From assembly GCF_042477335.2 (NCBI RefSeq), contig NC_091255.1:18826501-18890500 (forward strand): DNA of 64,000 nucleotides. The letters are read 5' to 3'. Positions 52,493 through 63,326 of the stretch are shown one piece after another (the first letter of the stretch is position 1; every line of letters begins with the position of its first letter). The notes under the pieces are model-generated. The model ran no database searches. It was given only the letters and a program-made list of their open reading frames with translations, and was not told the DNA's origin. The DNA is from Ovis canadensis. Taxonomy: Eukaryota > Chordata > Mammalia > Artiodactyla > Bovidae. Both the position numbers and the translations under genes were made by a program.

Positions 52493-52622
52493 TTTTTTTT
52501 TTTTTTTAATTTTTTGGCTGCACTGCATGGCATGTGGGAGCTTAGCTCCCTGACCAGGGATTGAACCCAAGTCCTCTGGATTAGAAGTGCAGAGTCTTAA
52601 TCACCGAATCACCAGGGAAGTC
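52493..52622 (-). mobile_element. Short CHR-type SINE, antisense
   Basis: T15 complement, 'ttttttggctgcactgcatg' and the head complement 'aatcaccgaatcaccaggga'. Confidence 0.9.
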
Positions 52623-52859
52623 TCAAGCTTTGAACTGAGAATAAATATAGAGTAAGGGAAAGAGAAAAGCTTTTGCCTTTCCATTTTATCTCAAAATTGT
52701 CTAAGTCTGAACCTCTCCTAAATTCCTCTTGGTGGCTGGTGGTATTTTTTAAATTAATCAACATCAAAAATCGAAGCTACATCACTGCAAGATTGCTTCT
52801 AATCTATTCTAGCTCCATTATTATTATTTATTTATGTACCTCATATCCATATAAAATGG

Positions 52860-52965
52860 TATATACTTTGAAAGCAAAGTCTATATTCTTCCAGCATTAC
52901 ATTCCCTGAAATATCTAGTATGGTGCCTATCACAAAGTTAGTAAACACTTATTTGTTGAAGTTAA
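52860..52965 (+). repeat. L2-type 3' end fragment
   Basis: 'aaagcaaagtctatattctt', 'atctagtatggtgcctatca' and 'cacttatttgttgaagttaa' resemble L2 3' ends. Single-copy-looking DNA (52623-52859) precedes it. Confidence 0.55.
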
Positions 52966-53099
52966 ATTTTTATTTTTATTATCATAAGTGCTTCTGGGAA
53001 CAAAAGCATCAGACTTCTTGAAATTCCTAAATCACAAATATAAGTGTTTAGTTTAGCCTCCTTGAAACTATTTATGCATGTCCTGATTTAAAATAAATA

Positions 53100-53466
53100 A
53101 AATGCATGGTCTTGGACAGTTTACCTAACCTCGCTGAGCCTCAGTGCATAGCAAATGGAAATAATAATTCTTATTTCACAGAATTTGTTTGTGCAAGAAT
53201 TTTAAGATTTCTTTTAACGTGGACCATTTTTAAAGTCTTTATTGAATGTGTTATAATACTGCTTCTGTTTTCTACTTTGGTTTTTTGGCTGTGAGGCATG
53301 TGGGATCTTATCTCCCCAATCAGGGATTGAATACACACCCCCTCCATTGGAAGGAAAAGTCTCAACCACTGCACTGCCAGGGAAGTCCTTGGCACAAGAA
53401 TTTAAAAAAGAACATAAATCATCTAGTATAGGATCAGACACATGGTAGTATGTAATAAATTGTTGG
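53100..53466 (+). repeat. MIR SINE split by a CHR SINE
   Basis: 'ggtcttggacagtttaccta', 'acctcgctgagcctcagtgc' and 'tggaaataataattcttatt' before, and 'caagaatttaaaaaagaaca' and 'cagacacatggtagtatgta' after the SINE, in MIR order. Confidence 0.75.
53208..53390 (-). mobile_element. CHR-type SINE variant, antisense, in MIR
   Basis: Tail complement 'ttttaaagtctttattgaat', 'ttggttttttggctgtgagg', 'atctccccaatcagggattg' and the head complement 'ccactgcactgccagggaag'. Flanks gcaagaatttt and acaagaattta look like the TSD. Confidence 0.86.
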
Positions 53467-53607
53467 AAACCAAGAAATAAGGAATTTTCAGGGTTGATCT
53501 GGATCGGGTTATTTGATCATGTAAAGAATGTGCTAGTTTTTTGTTAACAGCATTTGTTATTAGTTATTTCCAATAATGAAATCATAATATTCTCACAAGA
53601 CTCATTC

Positions 53608-53830
53608 TTTAATCAGCTTTACTGTGATATAATTTACATGCAATAAAATTAATCAGTTTTCAGTGTACGTACAGTCTTTAATGAATCCATAGTTATGTAA
53701 TCAACCCCACAATCAATATGTAGAATATTAACATCCCTGTAAAATGTTCCCTTATCCCCCCTTTGCAAGAAGCTCTATCTTTCTAACCCTCAGATCTGGC
53801 AACCATGAATTACTTTCAGCAAAAGATACT
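53608..53830 (-). mobile_element. Old L1 3' UTR fragment, antisense
   Basis: 'ctttactgtgatataattta', 'catgcaataaaattaatcag', 'taatcaaccccacaatcaat' and 'tctggcaaccatgaattact' parallel the complement of an L1M 3' UTR. Confidence 0.68.
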
Positions 53831-54041
53831 TCTAATTTATTAAGCAAATATTTATGAAGGCTTTCTATTTGAAAGTCCTTGAGCAAAATACTTCATAGAA
53901 TACAAAGTAAGATAGTTTGTGTCCTTAAATAGCTTAACATCTAGTCTAGTTTTATGCAGTTTTGAGATTACTTGTCTACAAATAAGATGATACTAAGTTT
54001 CCATATGTATTATGCCTATTAAAAAGGACTAGGAAGAAAAA

Positions 54042-54323
54042 GGAGAGGGCAATGGCACCCCACTCCAGTACTCTTGCCTGGAAAATCCCATGGACGGAGG
54101 AGCCTGGTGGGCTGCAGTCCATGGGGTCACAAAGGGTAGGGCACGACTGAGCGACTTCACTTTCACTTTTCACTTTCCACTTTCATGCATTGGAGAAGGA
54201 AATGGCAACCCACTCCAGTGTTCTTGCCTGGAGAATCCCAGGGACGGGGGAGCCTGGTGGGCTGCCGTCTATGGGGTCGCACAGAGTCGGACATGACTGA
54301 AGCGACTTAGCAGCAGCAGCAGC
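54042..54323 (+). mobile_element. Bov-A2 SINE, complete dimer, (AGC)n tail, perfect TSD
   Basis: Monomer 1 (ggagagggcaatggcacccc...), the ttcactttcacttttcac linker, monomer 2 (ggagaaggaaatggcaaccc...) and a (CAG)5 tail. The TSD aggaagaaaaa is at 54031-54041 and 54324-54334. Textbook structure and low divergence. Confidence 0.97.
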
Positions 54324-54339
54324 AGGAAGAAAAAATATT

Positions 54340-55256
54340 GCAAACAATTCCCTTTCTAAAAAGAACACTGAATGATAACAGGTAACTTCATGAATGCCAC
54401 TAATTATAATTTCTTTTAAGAAGGCACACATTCATGATTGCATGATGACCTAGATTATTATTTAAAAGTAAGCAGCTTTTAAAATTAAATAACATGCATT
54501 TTGGAAAAGAGTAGAAAAATCCTAAGTGCACAGCCTAATCTTTCCAGGTTATTTAATGTCCACCTAGACCAGCTCTCTGACCAACACAGTTAAAAAGGCA
54601 ACATCCTAAAGCCTTTTGGTTTAGATAGAATTATTACATTGTTGGAAAAAAAAGAGATAAGAGAATAATGTTCTGCAAAGGCTCACAAAGAATTGTGGGG
54701 ATAAGTAGTGAGAAAATGGATGGCCCATTAAAATTCATGAGGAAATGCCGGTTAAATTCCATGAATAACAAAGCGATTATTATGCAGGATCAGGTTTTCC
54801 TTTCATCATTACAGAAAGACACAAAATCATTATTGTGATCTGCCATGTGGTTTTTCTTTGTTGATAGATGCTGGGACCGGCCTCTTAAATGTTTCGTGTT
54901 ACCCAGGGGAACGGTCACAGTGGTGACGAACGGTGGTTGCAGTGCACATGGCTTTCTGTGGCTCTAATTGTCCATGCATTTAAACCAAAGGAAAGGAACA
55001 AATTAAAAAGAAGAGCAGAATGGCTGGGTGGGCATTTTCTTGTGATCACAAAGAACTGAGTCTGTCCTCAAACTTAGCGCCCTTTGCTTCACGCTTTACA
55101 CCTGCCAGTTGCAGAATAGGTGAAGCTGGTATTTGCGTTTGGAACCTCCTTAGCCAGTACAATGGGGACTGCAGTTAATTTCAGATGTGCTAATGCAAGC
55201 GAATCAAGGAAGGGTATTAACATCAGGAGAAAAAACAATCTGAAAAATAATCCTTT
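54340..55256. other. Repeat-free ~0.9 kb, candidate conserved non-coding DNA
   Basis: No repeat recognised. The 54730-55215 part has balanced composition and several homeobox/SOX-like words (cgattattatgc, ataacaaag, tccatgcattt) and a few CpGs. The start of the frame 55120-55617 lies here but soon runs into a BovB tail and poly(A). A conserved enhancer is a guess. Confidence 0.3.
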
Positions 55257-55267
55257 AAAATGTGTAT

Positions 55268-55317
55268 CAGTTCAGTTCAGTTCAGTGGCTCGGTCGTGTC
55301 TAACTCTTTGTGAAAGA
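55268..55317 (-). mobile_element. Ultra-short BovB insertion, ~50 bp, with TSD
   Basis: Only the BovB tail complement and the next ~30 bases (cagttcagttcagttcagtg, gctcggtcgtgtctaactct) are present. Flanks aaaatgtgtat (55257-55267) and aagatgtgtat (55318-55328) are an 10/11 TSD. Confidence 0.88.
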
Positions 55318-55369
55318 AAGATGTGTATAGTGGGGCCAAAAATGTATCCACACTGTGCTTCCAATATGC

Positions 55370-55388
55370 AAAAAAAAAAAAAAAAAAA
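55370..55388. repeat. A19 homopolymer
   Basis: An A run with no attached SINE body that I can see; 'aaaaaaaaaaga' follows at about 55449. Confidence 0.9.
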
Positions 55389-55539
55389 GTTGCCCTTTAT
55401 TTTCTTTGATGGACCGAATTTTCTTTGTAAACTTCTATACTGGGAGGGAAAAAAAAAAGACTCAACCTTTAAGCTTGTCAATTCAAGGCTGACAAGCTTC
55501 CTTTTTATTTTTTTTCAGTTTAAAAAAATAGTCACTTTT

Positions 55540-55636
55540 TTTTGGCCTCATGACTTGCAGGATCTTAGTTCTCCAACTGTGCCCCCTGCAGTGGAAGCTC
55601 TGAGTCTTAACCACTGAACCACCAGGGAATTCCTAT
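55540..55636 (-). mobile_element. Short CHR-type SINE, antisense, with 14-bp TSD
   Basis: 'ttggcctcatgacttgcagg' to 'cactgaaccaccagggaatt'. The TSD aaatagtcactttt (55526-55539) and aaatagttactttt (55637-55650) match at 13 of 14 positions. Confidence 0.93.
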
Positions 55637-55650
55637 AAATAGTTACTTTT

Positions 55651-56095
55651 GAATAATACATTTTCTTTTGGGTAGGTGCAAAAATCTTTCACATGACTTT
55701 CCCTTAACCTTGCTTCTCTTCCAAATAGTGTGTCTGGATGTACAGAAGGATTTGTGACCTTGTGGTGGGGAGGAGAGGAGAGGCCTCGGATCTCTGCGTG
55801 GTCTCAGGATGCAAATTTGTCCCTGTGGCAGAATGGCATCTCTGTGGACTGGTGGCCATCGAGGGCCCCTTTGAGATGTGGCCAGTATTATGCGGTCTCT
55901 GGGCAGTGTGCTGGTATCATCACTGGGTCTGTGGTTTAGGTCATTTGCTCTACACACTACAGCCTCTTAATTGTCCTCATCTTTATTTCTGTGCTCTCTC
56001 ACCAGGATCCACTGCAGGTCACATCAGAGCCGGGACCACTGCTTCAGGCTGATCCATCCACCCACTTCTCTGCATCACTGTTGAACAATCCACTG
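55651..56095. other. Unclassified sequence with plus-strand frame
   Basis: The frame 55738-56052 (104 codons) is rich in Cys and Trp but resembles no family I know. A pyrimidine tract with 'ccaaatag' at about 55720 looks acceptor-like, but a matching donor or start is not evident. Probably not coding. Confidence 0.3.
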
Positions 56096-56106
56096 TATCA
56101 GCTCTT

Positions 56107-56310
56107 GTGCATGTGTGTTAAGTTGCTTCAGTTGTGCCCGACTATGCACTGTAGAGCACCAGGCAACTCTGTCCATGGGATTCTCCAGGCAAGAATACTG
56201 GAGTGGATTGCCATACCCTCCTCCAGGGGATCTTCCCAACCCAGGGATCGAACCCAGGTCTCCCGCATTGCAGGCAGATTCTTTAGCATCTGAGCTACCA
56301 GGGAAGCCCA
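56107..56310 (-). mobile_element. Bov-tA SINE, antisense, with perfect 11-bp TSD
   Basis: 'gtgcatgtgtgttaagttgc' to the head complement 'atctgagctaccagggaagc'. The TSD tatcagctctt is at 56096-56106 and 56311-56321. Confidence 0.96.
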
Positions 56311-56321
56311 TATCAGCTCTT

Positions 56322-56703
56322 AAGCTAAGTCAAACAGAAGCAGGGCACGAGCCCTTTCACAAAGCCCTTTCAGCTTTCTCCTCATGCTGAAAGTTGCCCA
56401 GCAGAAAGGCACCAAAACACAGGGGTCTAACTCTCCTTTCCACCGTCAGAGCCACCACTCACCATCCACTCCCTCTCTGTCTCTAAACGGACTTTCTCTA
56501 CATCCTCCTGCTTCACTAGAAGAAGGTGGGCACTGAATGTCTCCATCTTAACGGGAGACAGGGGTGATCCTAACAGTGTAAGCGGCCTTTCTCTGCAAGA
56601 CAACCAGGAACTGGGGATTTACAAGATGTTTATTTTCCCCCCAATATTATTCCAATTTCTTTTTGAAGGAGCATGGCAAATAGTCCCTAATTATATAAGC
56701 TAT
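56322..56703. other. No gene or recognised repeat
   Basis: Single-copy-looking sequence up to the BovB tail. Confidence 0.5.
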
Positions 56704-58165
56704 CAGTTCAGTTCAGTTCAGTTGTTGAGTCATGTCCGACTCTTTGTGACCCCATGGACTTGTAGCATGCAGGCCTCCCTGTCCATCACCAACTCCCGGA
56801 GTTCACCCAAACCCATGTCCATTGAATCGATGATGCCATCCAACCATCTCATACTCTGTCATCCCCTTCTCCTCCCACCTTCAATCTTTCCCAGCATGAG
56901 GGTCCTTTCCCATGAGTCGGTTCTTCACATCAGGTGGCCAAAGTATTGGAGTTTCAGTTTCAGCATCAGTCCTTCCAATGAATACTCAGGACTGATTTCC
57001 TTTAGGATGGACTCGTTTGATCTCCTTGCAGTCCAAGGGACTCTCCAACATCGCAGTTCAAAAGCAGACATTCTTCAGTGCTCAGCTTTCTTTGTGGTCC
57101 ATCTCTCACATTCATACATGACTATGGAAAAACCATAGCCTTGACTAGATGGACCTTTGTTGGTAAAGTAACGTCTCTGCTTTTTAATATGCTGTCTAGG
57201 TTGGGCATAACTTTTCTTCCAAGGAGCAAGTGTCTTTTAATTTCATGGCTGCAGTCACCATCTGCAGTGATTTTGGAGCCCCCAAAAATAAAGTCTGACA
57301 CTGTTTCCATTGTTACCCCATCTATTTGCCATGAAGTGATGGGACCTGATGCCATGATCTTAGTTTTCTGAATGTTGAGTTTTATGCCAACTTTTTCGCT
57401 CTCCTCTTTCACTTTCATCAAGAGGCGTTTTAGTTCTTCACTTTCTGCCATAAGGGTGGTGTCATCTGCATATCTGAGGTTATTGATATTTCTCCTGGCA
57501 ATCTTGATTCCAGCTTGTGCTTCATCCAGCCCAGCATTTTGCATGATGTACTCTGCCTATAAGTTAAATAACCAGGGTGACAATATCCAGCCTTGACATA
57601 TTCCTTTCCAAATTTGGAACCAGTCTGTTGTTCCATGTCCAACTCTAACTGTTGCTTCTTTACCTGCATACAGATTTCTCAGGAGGCAGGTAAGGTGGTC
57701 TAGTATTCCTATCTCTTGAAGAATTATCCATAGTTTGTTGTGATCCACACAGTCAAAGGCTTTGGAGTAGTCAAATAAAGCAAAAGTAGATGTTTTTCTG
57801 GAACTGTCTTGCTTTTTTTGATGATCCAGTGGATGCTGGCAATTTGATCTTTGGTTCCTCTGCCTTTTCTAAACCCATCTTGAACATCTGGAAGTTCATG
57901 GTTCACATACTGTTGAAGCCTGGCTTGGAGAATTTTGAGCATTACTTTGCTAGCATGTGAGATGAGTGCAATTGTGCAGTAGTTTGAACATTCTTTGGCA
58001 TTGCCTTTCTTTGGGATTGGAATGAAAACTGACCTTTTCCAGTCCTGTGGCCACTGCTGAGTTTTCCAGATTTGCTGGCACATTAAGCGCAGCACTTTCA
58101 CAGCATCATCTTTTAGGATTTGAAATAGCTCAACTGGAATTCCATCACCTCCCCTAGCTTTGTCT
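56704..58165 (-). mobile_element. BovB LINE, antisense, 1.46 kb
   Basis: From the tail complement (cagttcagttcagttcagtt) to the RT start 'tccatcacctcccctagctt'. Minus-strand frames: 57122-57544 (LRYADDTTLMAESEELKRLL, with intact YADD), 57557-57748 and 57724-58101 (WKRSVFIPIPKKGNAKECSN, AGFRKG-like DGFRKGRGTKDQIA). RT motifs are all recognisable, but frameshifts break the domain into at least three pieces. Confidence 0.95.
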
Positions 58166-58893
58166 GTTAGTGTTAAAAAATGTTTATGACCATGGAGGAG
58201 AGAAAAAAGAAATTTGTGATTTCATATTTTAGGCTGTTCATTATTTAGGCCTTTGGGGAAAATAGAATTTCAAAATTACTTTCAAAAATTTTCCAATTTG
58301 AAGCTTGAGATAGGGAGAGTGCTTTCTGGTTTTTATTTGGAGAACTTTAATCCATTTCTTTTTCATGTGGTTCTTTCCTCTCCACTGTCTTTTCCAGATT
58401 CATTTAATTCTTCCAACAACAAAAGACTCACAGTTGCCTTGAATCTACGGATAGTTGGAAAAACAAAAACATGGACACACCAAAGCTCCCATAGGAAGTG
58501 TGAACTTTACCTTTTGCATGTTTCCATTTCTTTTCTTCATTTGAAAACTGCTAAACATTGGTGAGAGGAGTGTTTTGGATGCTTTGTAATATGTACAGAA
58601 ATACAGTCTTAGATCTCAAGGATCTTCTGCCTTCAACTTCTCTGTGGTAGAGGGTCAAAGAGATAACCAGGAATGTGATATGATACATTGTCTTTCCTAT
58701 AAGCTGTGTTTACAAATGACATGGAAAAGACACTTTTGCAGTCTCCTTCCATGTTCTCATAACCATTAAGATGTTTATAAATAACTACTTATTTGCACAA
58801 ATAGGCTTGTTTATTGAGATATTCCTGAGATGCTTGAGAGTTTTTAATGTGAAAAGTTCAGATATATAGAAAAGCAAAGAAAATAATAAAAGT
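58166..58893. other. No gene or recognised repeat
   Basis: AT-rich single-copy-looking sequence. The frame 58253-58564 (103 codons) has no recognisable domain. Confidence 0.45.
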
Positions 58894-58899
58894 CTATGT

Positions 58900-59055
58900 T
58901 GTTGTTGTTTAGCTGCTAAGTCGTGTCTGACTCTTTTGAGACTCCATGGACTGTAGCCCACTAGGCTCCTTCTGTCCATGAGATTTCACAGGTAAGAATA
59001 TTGGAGTGGGTGGCCATTTCCTTCTCCAGGGGATCTTCCTGACCCAGAGGTCAAA
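58900..59055 (-). mobile_element. Bov-tA SINE, antisense, head-truncated, with short TSD
   Basis: (TTG)n, 'tttagctgctaagtcgtgtc' to 'ccagggg...cagaggtcaaa', without the outer tRNA head. The 6-bp ctatgt is at 58894-58899 and 59056-59061. Confidence 0.87.
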
Positions 59056-59301
59056 CTATGTACTTAACAGCAAATCTTAACATGGTGCCATGTTAGTTTC
59101 AGATTCTTTTCAGAAAAATAAAAATTACTAATACAGTTAAAGCAACCGTTTCATCATCTCATTTGCTTCCCTACTTTACCACAGGTAACCAGTGTCCAGA
59201 AGTCAGTATGTATCCCTTGTTTTCTGTTTAATATTTTACTACACAGGTGTGGGTCCATAAGCAATATTATTATTTTTTTGTGTTTACAATGTTATTGAGA
59301 C

Positions 59302-59374
59302 GGTATCATGCTGCATTTAAACCTTTTTTTTTTTTGTATCATGCTGTATTTAAACCTTTTTTTGTATCATGCTA
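59302..59374. repeat. Local tandem repeat, ~30 bp unit x 2.3
   Basis: 'gtatcatgctgcatttaaac' plus T12, 'gtatcatgctgtatttaaac' plus T7, then 'gtatcatgct'. The T run differs between units. The array sits inside the old L1 and is not part of its consensus as I know it. Confidence 0.88.
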
Positions 59375-60642
59375 TAAGTGTACTTTGCAACTCACTAATA
59401 CAGAATTTATTTCTACTATCTTATTTTGCATGTTCTGTTCGTGTTTTTACTTCCTTTCCTGTATTTTCTCGGCTTCTATTAAGTTTTTATTTTTCCTTCA
59501 CTTCTACTGGCTTGGACGTTGCATATTAAAAACCATTAACCTTTATTTGTTATGGGAATAAAAAGACCTTTCTCTGGTAAACAGACAGGATTTCAGATTT
59601 ATTTATATAATCGTTTATGCGATACAGAGAAAGTATCAGAAAACAAACTGTGCTATTTTCTTATAGGCTTACACATTTTGAAATCCATCTTTTCTTCATT
59701 GTGATTATACAAAAGCTTTAAGCTTTTGTTTTATTTATTTTTCCCTTGGATTCTTTCTCTTTGGGTTAGAAGTTCATGGTTGTCAAGTATATTTTCTTCA
59801 TAATAGTAAAACGAACAAGAGCTTAACTTTGCTTCTCTTTCATACTTATATAACAATACACACTTTCTTTTTATTAATTCAGTGTTTTCCCTTAAACTTA
59901 TAACACACACACTCAACCAGTCTAAGATATCGTCAGCCTCTTTCGAACAATATACAGTCTTAGAAGCATCAATTCTCCCATCATTCATGTTATTATAATA
60001 ATTTGACTTCACCTTTTCAAAAACCCTCTCAAATTAGAAATAAGCATCTATATTCCTATAAATACTCGGTTTAATTTAGATTTACCGGTAAGCTTTACTA
60101 ACTTTTCTGTCCACAGTTAGTACTTACAGCCAATGTTTCTTCCTGGTTTCATTTTCCTTCATACTGAACTATACACTTGAGCATATTTTAAGCAGCAATT
60201 TATTACTATTAAACTATTTTAATATTTGTGTGAATATACATTAACTTCAGCCTCACTTTCAAATGATACTTTGCGTATAGACTTCTTGACTATTTTTCCT
60301 TAACCACATGGTGACCCCTGCCATTCTATTGTTTTTTCTCTATTTTATTGATGAGAAATCTGCTGATAATGTATTACTGTTCACTTGTAAGAAATGTTTT
60401 TTTATCTTGTTGCTTTTAAGATTCTCTCTTTTTCAGTTTTGTTCTGTTTCACTTTGTTTAGATGAAACATATGATATGTTTCATATAAAACATGTTTCAT
60501 AAACATTTATATGTTTCATATGAAAATATATGATTTTTTGTTCCTTGCTCAGGCCTCAGTGATTATCTACTCATATATTGCTTCTTTGTTGTATTTTGTT
60601 TATCACTCTGGAGCTCCTTTTCAACAGCTACTGAGTCTTCTT

Positions 60643-60785
60643 TGGGATTTCCCTGGTAGTCCAGTGGTTAAGAATCTGCCTCCCAAGGCAGGGAATTCAG
60701 GCTCCATCCCTGGTTGGGGAACTGAGCCTGCACATCACAATGAAGAGCTCGCACAGACAAAATTTTTAAAAGCAAAATAAATAAA
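60643..60785 (+). mobile_element. Short CHR-type SINE in old L1
   Basis: 'gggatttccctggtagtcca', 'ggttggggaactgagcctgc' and the tail 'aaaataaataaaaataaat'. Confidence 0.9.
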
Positions 60786-61380
60786 AATAAATATATAAAA
60801 ATGCATAGGGTCTTTTCCTTCTGGCCTCATATCTCTTAATTTCTTTTTCATATTTTCTATCTCTTCATAACTATGTGATTTCCTAAGCACTGTCTTCTAC
60901 TTTATAATTTTCTATTGATTTGTTTAAACTGTCCATGGGCTTTTTAATGTCGAAGAAATATATTTTTAATTTTTTAATGTTTGATTTCACTATTTTTGCA
61001 AATCTGTTTGCTTTTATCATGTTCTCTTCTTCCATTATGGTTCTATTTTTTAAATCGTTTAAATAATTTAAAACATTTATTTTATACTTTCAAGTTTTCC
61101 TGTTATTTCTAGTTCTTGAGATAGTTTTCCTGTTTGTTGGGCTTCTTAATCTCTCTCCTGATGATGTGTTTCTTCATGTGATGTGTAATTTTTTGTTGTG
61201 AGCTCCTCATTATTAGGGGATGTTTATTCTATGGAAATTCCTTGAAAGGGTCCTCACAGAAGACCATCCCCAAGTACAGTTTTTAATTTTCTAGTAGATT
61301 TGCAATCCCCATTGGTTTTTGGCATCTAGGGATTTTTCTCTTTCTAATATTTTATCAAGCATCTGTAAGCTTTTTTTCCA

Positions 61381-61715
61381 TAAGGTAAGACTGGATCATT
61401 CAGATTTAATGCACTAGGTTGCTGGAAATTCCACGTAGTCAAAAAGATGGACTTTCTCTCTAACTTACAATTATGTAAAGAAAGACATGGCTAACTTAAT
61501 ATACAGTAAAAATTATGCATATGTGCAAAGTCTTATAATTATCAACTAAAATCTCATCATTTTTGTAATCCCTAGATTATTAAATTAGATTTGTTTCCTT
61601 TGTCTAGGCTGTATTTCCTTTGTGTATATTTACTTTGTGATGAGATTTGTAAAGTCAGTGGTGTTGGATAAAGCTTAGAAGTATTTTGTAAGAACTGGTT
61701 TCAATCCTGCTTAGT
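61381..61715. other. No gene or recognised repeat
   Basis: AT-rich single-copy-looking sequence up to the TSD of the BovB. Confidence 0.5.
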
Positions 61716-61727
61716 CAAATTTCTTGT

Positions 61728-63326
61728 TCAGTTGAGTTCAGTCACTCAGTGGTGTCCAACTCTCTACGACCCCATGGACTGCAGCACACCAGGCCTCCCT
61801 GTCCATCACCAACTCACGGAGCTTGCTCAAACTCATGTCCATTGAGTCAGTGATACCATCCAACCATCTCATCTCATCCTCTGTCGGCCCCTTCTTCTCC
61901 CACCTTCAATCGTTCCCAGTATCACGGTCTTTTCCAATGAGTCAGTTCTTCACATCAGGCGGCCAAAGTATTGGAGCTTCAGCTTCAGCATCAGTCCTTC
62001 CAATGAATATTCAGGATTGATTTCCTTTGGGATTGGCTGGTTTGATCTCCTTGCAGTCCAAGGGACTCTCAAGAGTCTTCTTCAACATCACAGTTCAAAA
62101 GCATCCATTCTTCGGTGCTCAGCTTTCTTTATGGTCCAACTCTCACATCCATACATGACTACTGGAAAAACCAAAGCTTTAACTAGATGGACCTTTGTTG
62201 GCAAAGTGATGTCTCTGCTCTTTAATATGCTGTCCAGGTTAGTCATAGCTTTTCTTCCAAGGAGCAAGCGTCTTCTAGTTTCATGGCTGCAGTCACCATC
62301 TGCAGTGATTTTGGAGCCCAAGAAAGAAAATCTGTCATCTATTTCCCATTAAGTGATGGGACCAGATGCCAGGATCTTAGCTTTCTGAATGTTGAGTTTT
62401 AAGCCAGCTTTTTTGCTCTTCTCTTTCACTTTCATCAAGAGGCTCTTTACTTCCTCTTAGCTTTCTGCTATAAGGGCGGTGTCATCTGTGTATCTGAGGT
62501 TATTGCTATTTCTCCCAGCAATCTTGATTCCAGCTTGTGCTTCATCCAGCCCAGCATTTCGCATGATGTACTCTGCATACAAGTTAAATAAGCAGTGTGA
62601 CAATATACAACTTTGATGTACTCCTTTCCCTATTTGGAACCAGTCCATTGTTCCATGTCCAGTTCTAACTGTTGCTTCTTGACCTGCATACGGATTTCTC
62701 AGGAGACAGGTAAGGTGGTCTAGTATTCCCATCACTTTAATAATTTCCCACAGTTTGTTGTGATCCACCCAGTCAAAGGCTTTGGCATAGTCAATAAAGC
62801 AGATGTTTTTCTGGAAGTCTCTTGCTTTTTCTATGATCCAATGGATGTTGGCAATGGGAAAGTAGGAAGTCAAGAATTACCTGGATTAACAGGCAAGTTT
62901 GGCCTTGGAGTACAAAATGAAGCAGGGCAAAGGCTAACAGAGTTTTGCCAAGGGAATGCACTGATCATAGCAAACACCCTCTTCCAACAACATGAGAGAC
63001 TCTATACATGGACATCACCAGATGGTCAACACAGAAATCAGATTGATTATATTCTTTGCAACCAAAGATGGAGAAGCTCTATATATGGTCAGCAAAAACA
63101 AGACCAAGACCAGGATCTGACTGTGGCTCAGATGATGAATTCCTTATTGCAGAATTCAGACTTGAAGAAAGTAGGGAAAACCACTATACCATTTTACAGT
63201 GGAAGTGACACATAGATTCAAGGGATTAGATCTGATGGAGTGCTGAAGAACAATGGATGGAGGTTTGTGTCATTTCATAGGAGGCAGTGATCAAGACCAT
63301 CCCCAAGAAAAAGAAATGCAAAAAGG
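61728..63326 (-). mobile_element. BovB LINE with 5' inversion (twin priming)
   Basis: 61728-62855 is antisense BovB from the tail to the RT position 'ggatgttggcaat'. At 62855/62856 the sequence switches to sense BovB endonuclease region (62856-63326: gaagtcaagaattacctgga to aaagaaatgcaaaaagg). The TSD caaatttcttgt (61716-61727) and caaatttcatgt (63327-63338), 11 of 12 identical, encloses both segments, so they entered as one event. About 0.7 kb of element between the two break points is missing. This is the only endonuclease sequence in the window. Confidence 0.93.
62856..63326 (+). pseudogene. BovB endonuclease domain remnant (inverted segment)
   Basis: The apurinic-like endonuclease of RTE LINEs nicks the target. 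Visible parts: GKFGLGVQNEAGQRLTEFC, TLFQQHERLYTWTSPDG, HRNQIDYILCNQRWRSS. In the next phase 63119-63151 reads DCGSDDEFLI, where this family has an SDH motif, so the catalytic His is Asp (GAT at 63134-63136). The plus-strand frame 62760-63215 starts in the antisense RT part and crosses the inversion junction at about codon 32, making a chimeric frame with no inherited function. Confidence 0.88.

Larger units (their letters stand above)
59090..61380 (-). repeat. Degenerate old L1 (L1M-like), antisense
   Basis: Scattered matches to antisense L1 ORF2 and 3' UTR: 'ttaccacaggtaaccagtgt', 'ttgagacggtatcatgctgc', 'gatgagaaatctgctgataa', 'cttttaagattctctctttt', 'gatagttttcctgtttgttg' and 'tctcctgatgatgtgtttct'. 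The whole stretch is AT-rich and U-rich in sense. Boundaries and subfamily are uncertain, and single-copy DNA may be included. Confidence 0.5.

Noticed and set aside
55120..55617. 165-codon plus-strand frame as a gene
   Set aside because: It crosses a BovB tail, an A19 run and part of a CHR SINE, so it cannot be an inherited coding sequence.
56626..57138. 170-codon plus-strand frame
   Set aside because: From 56704 on it is the antisense of BovB (for example [20 protein letters not shown]), a reading seen in many antisense copies here.
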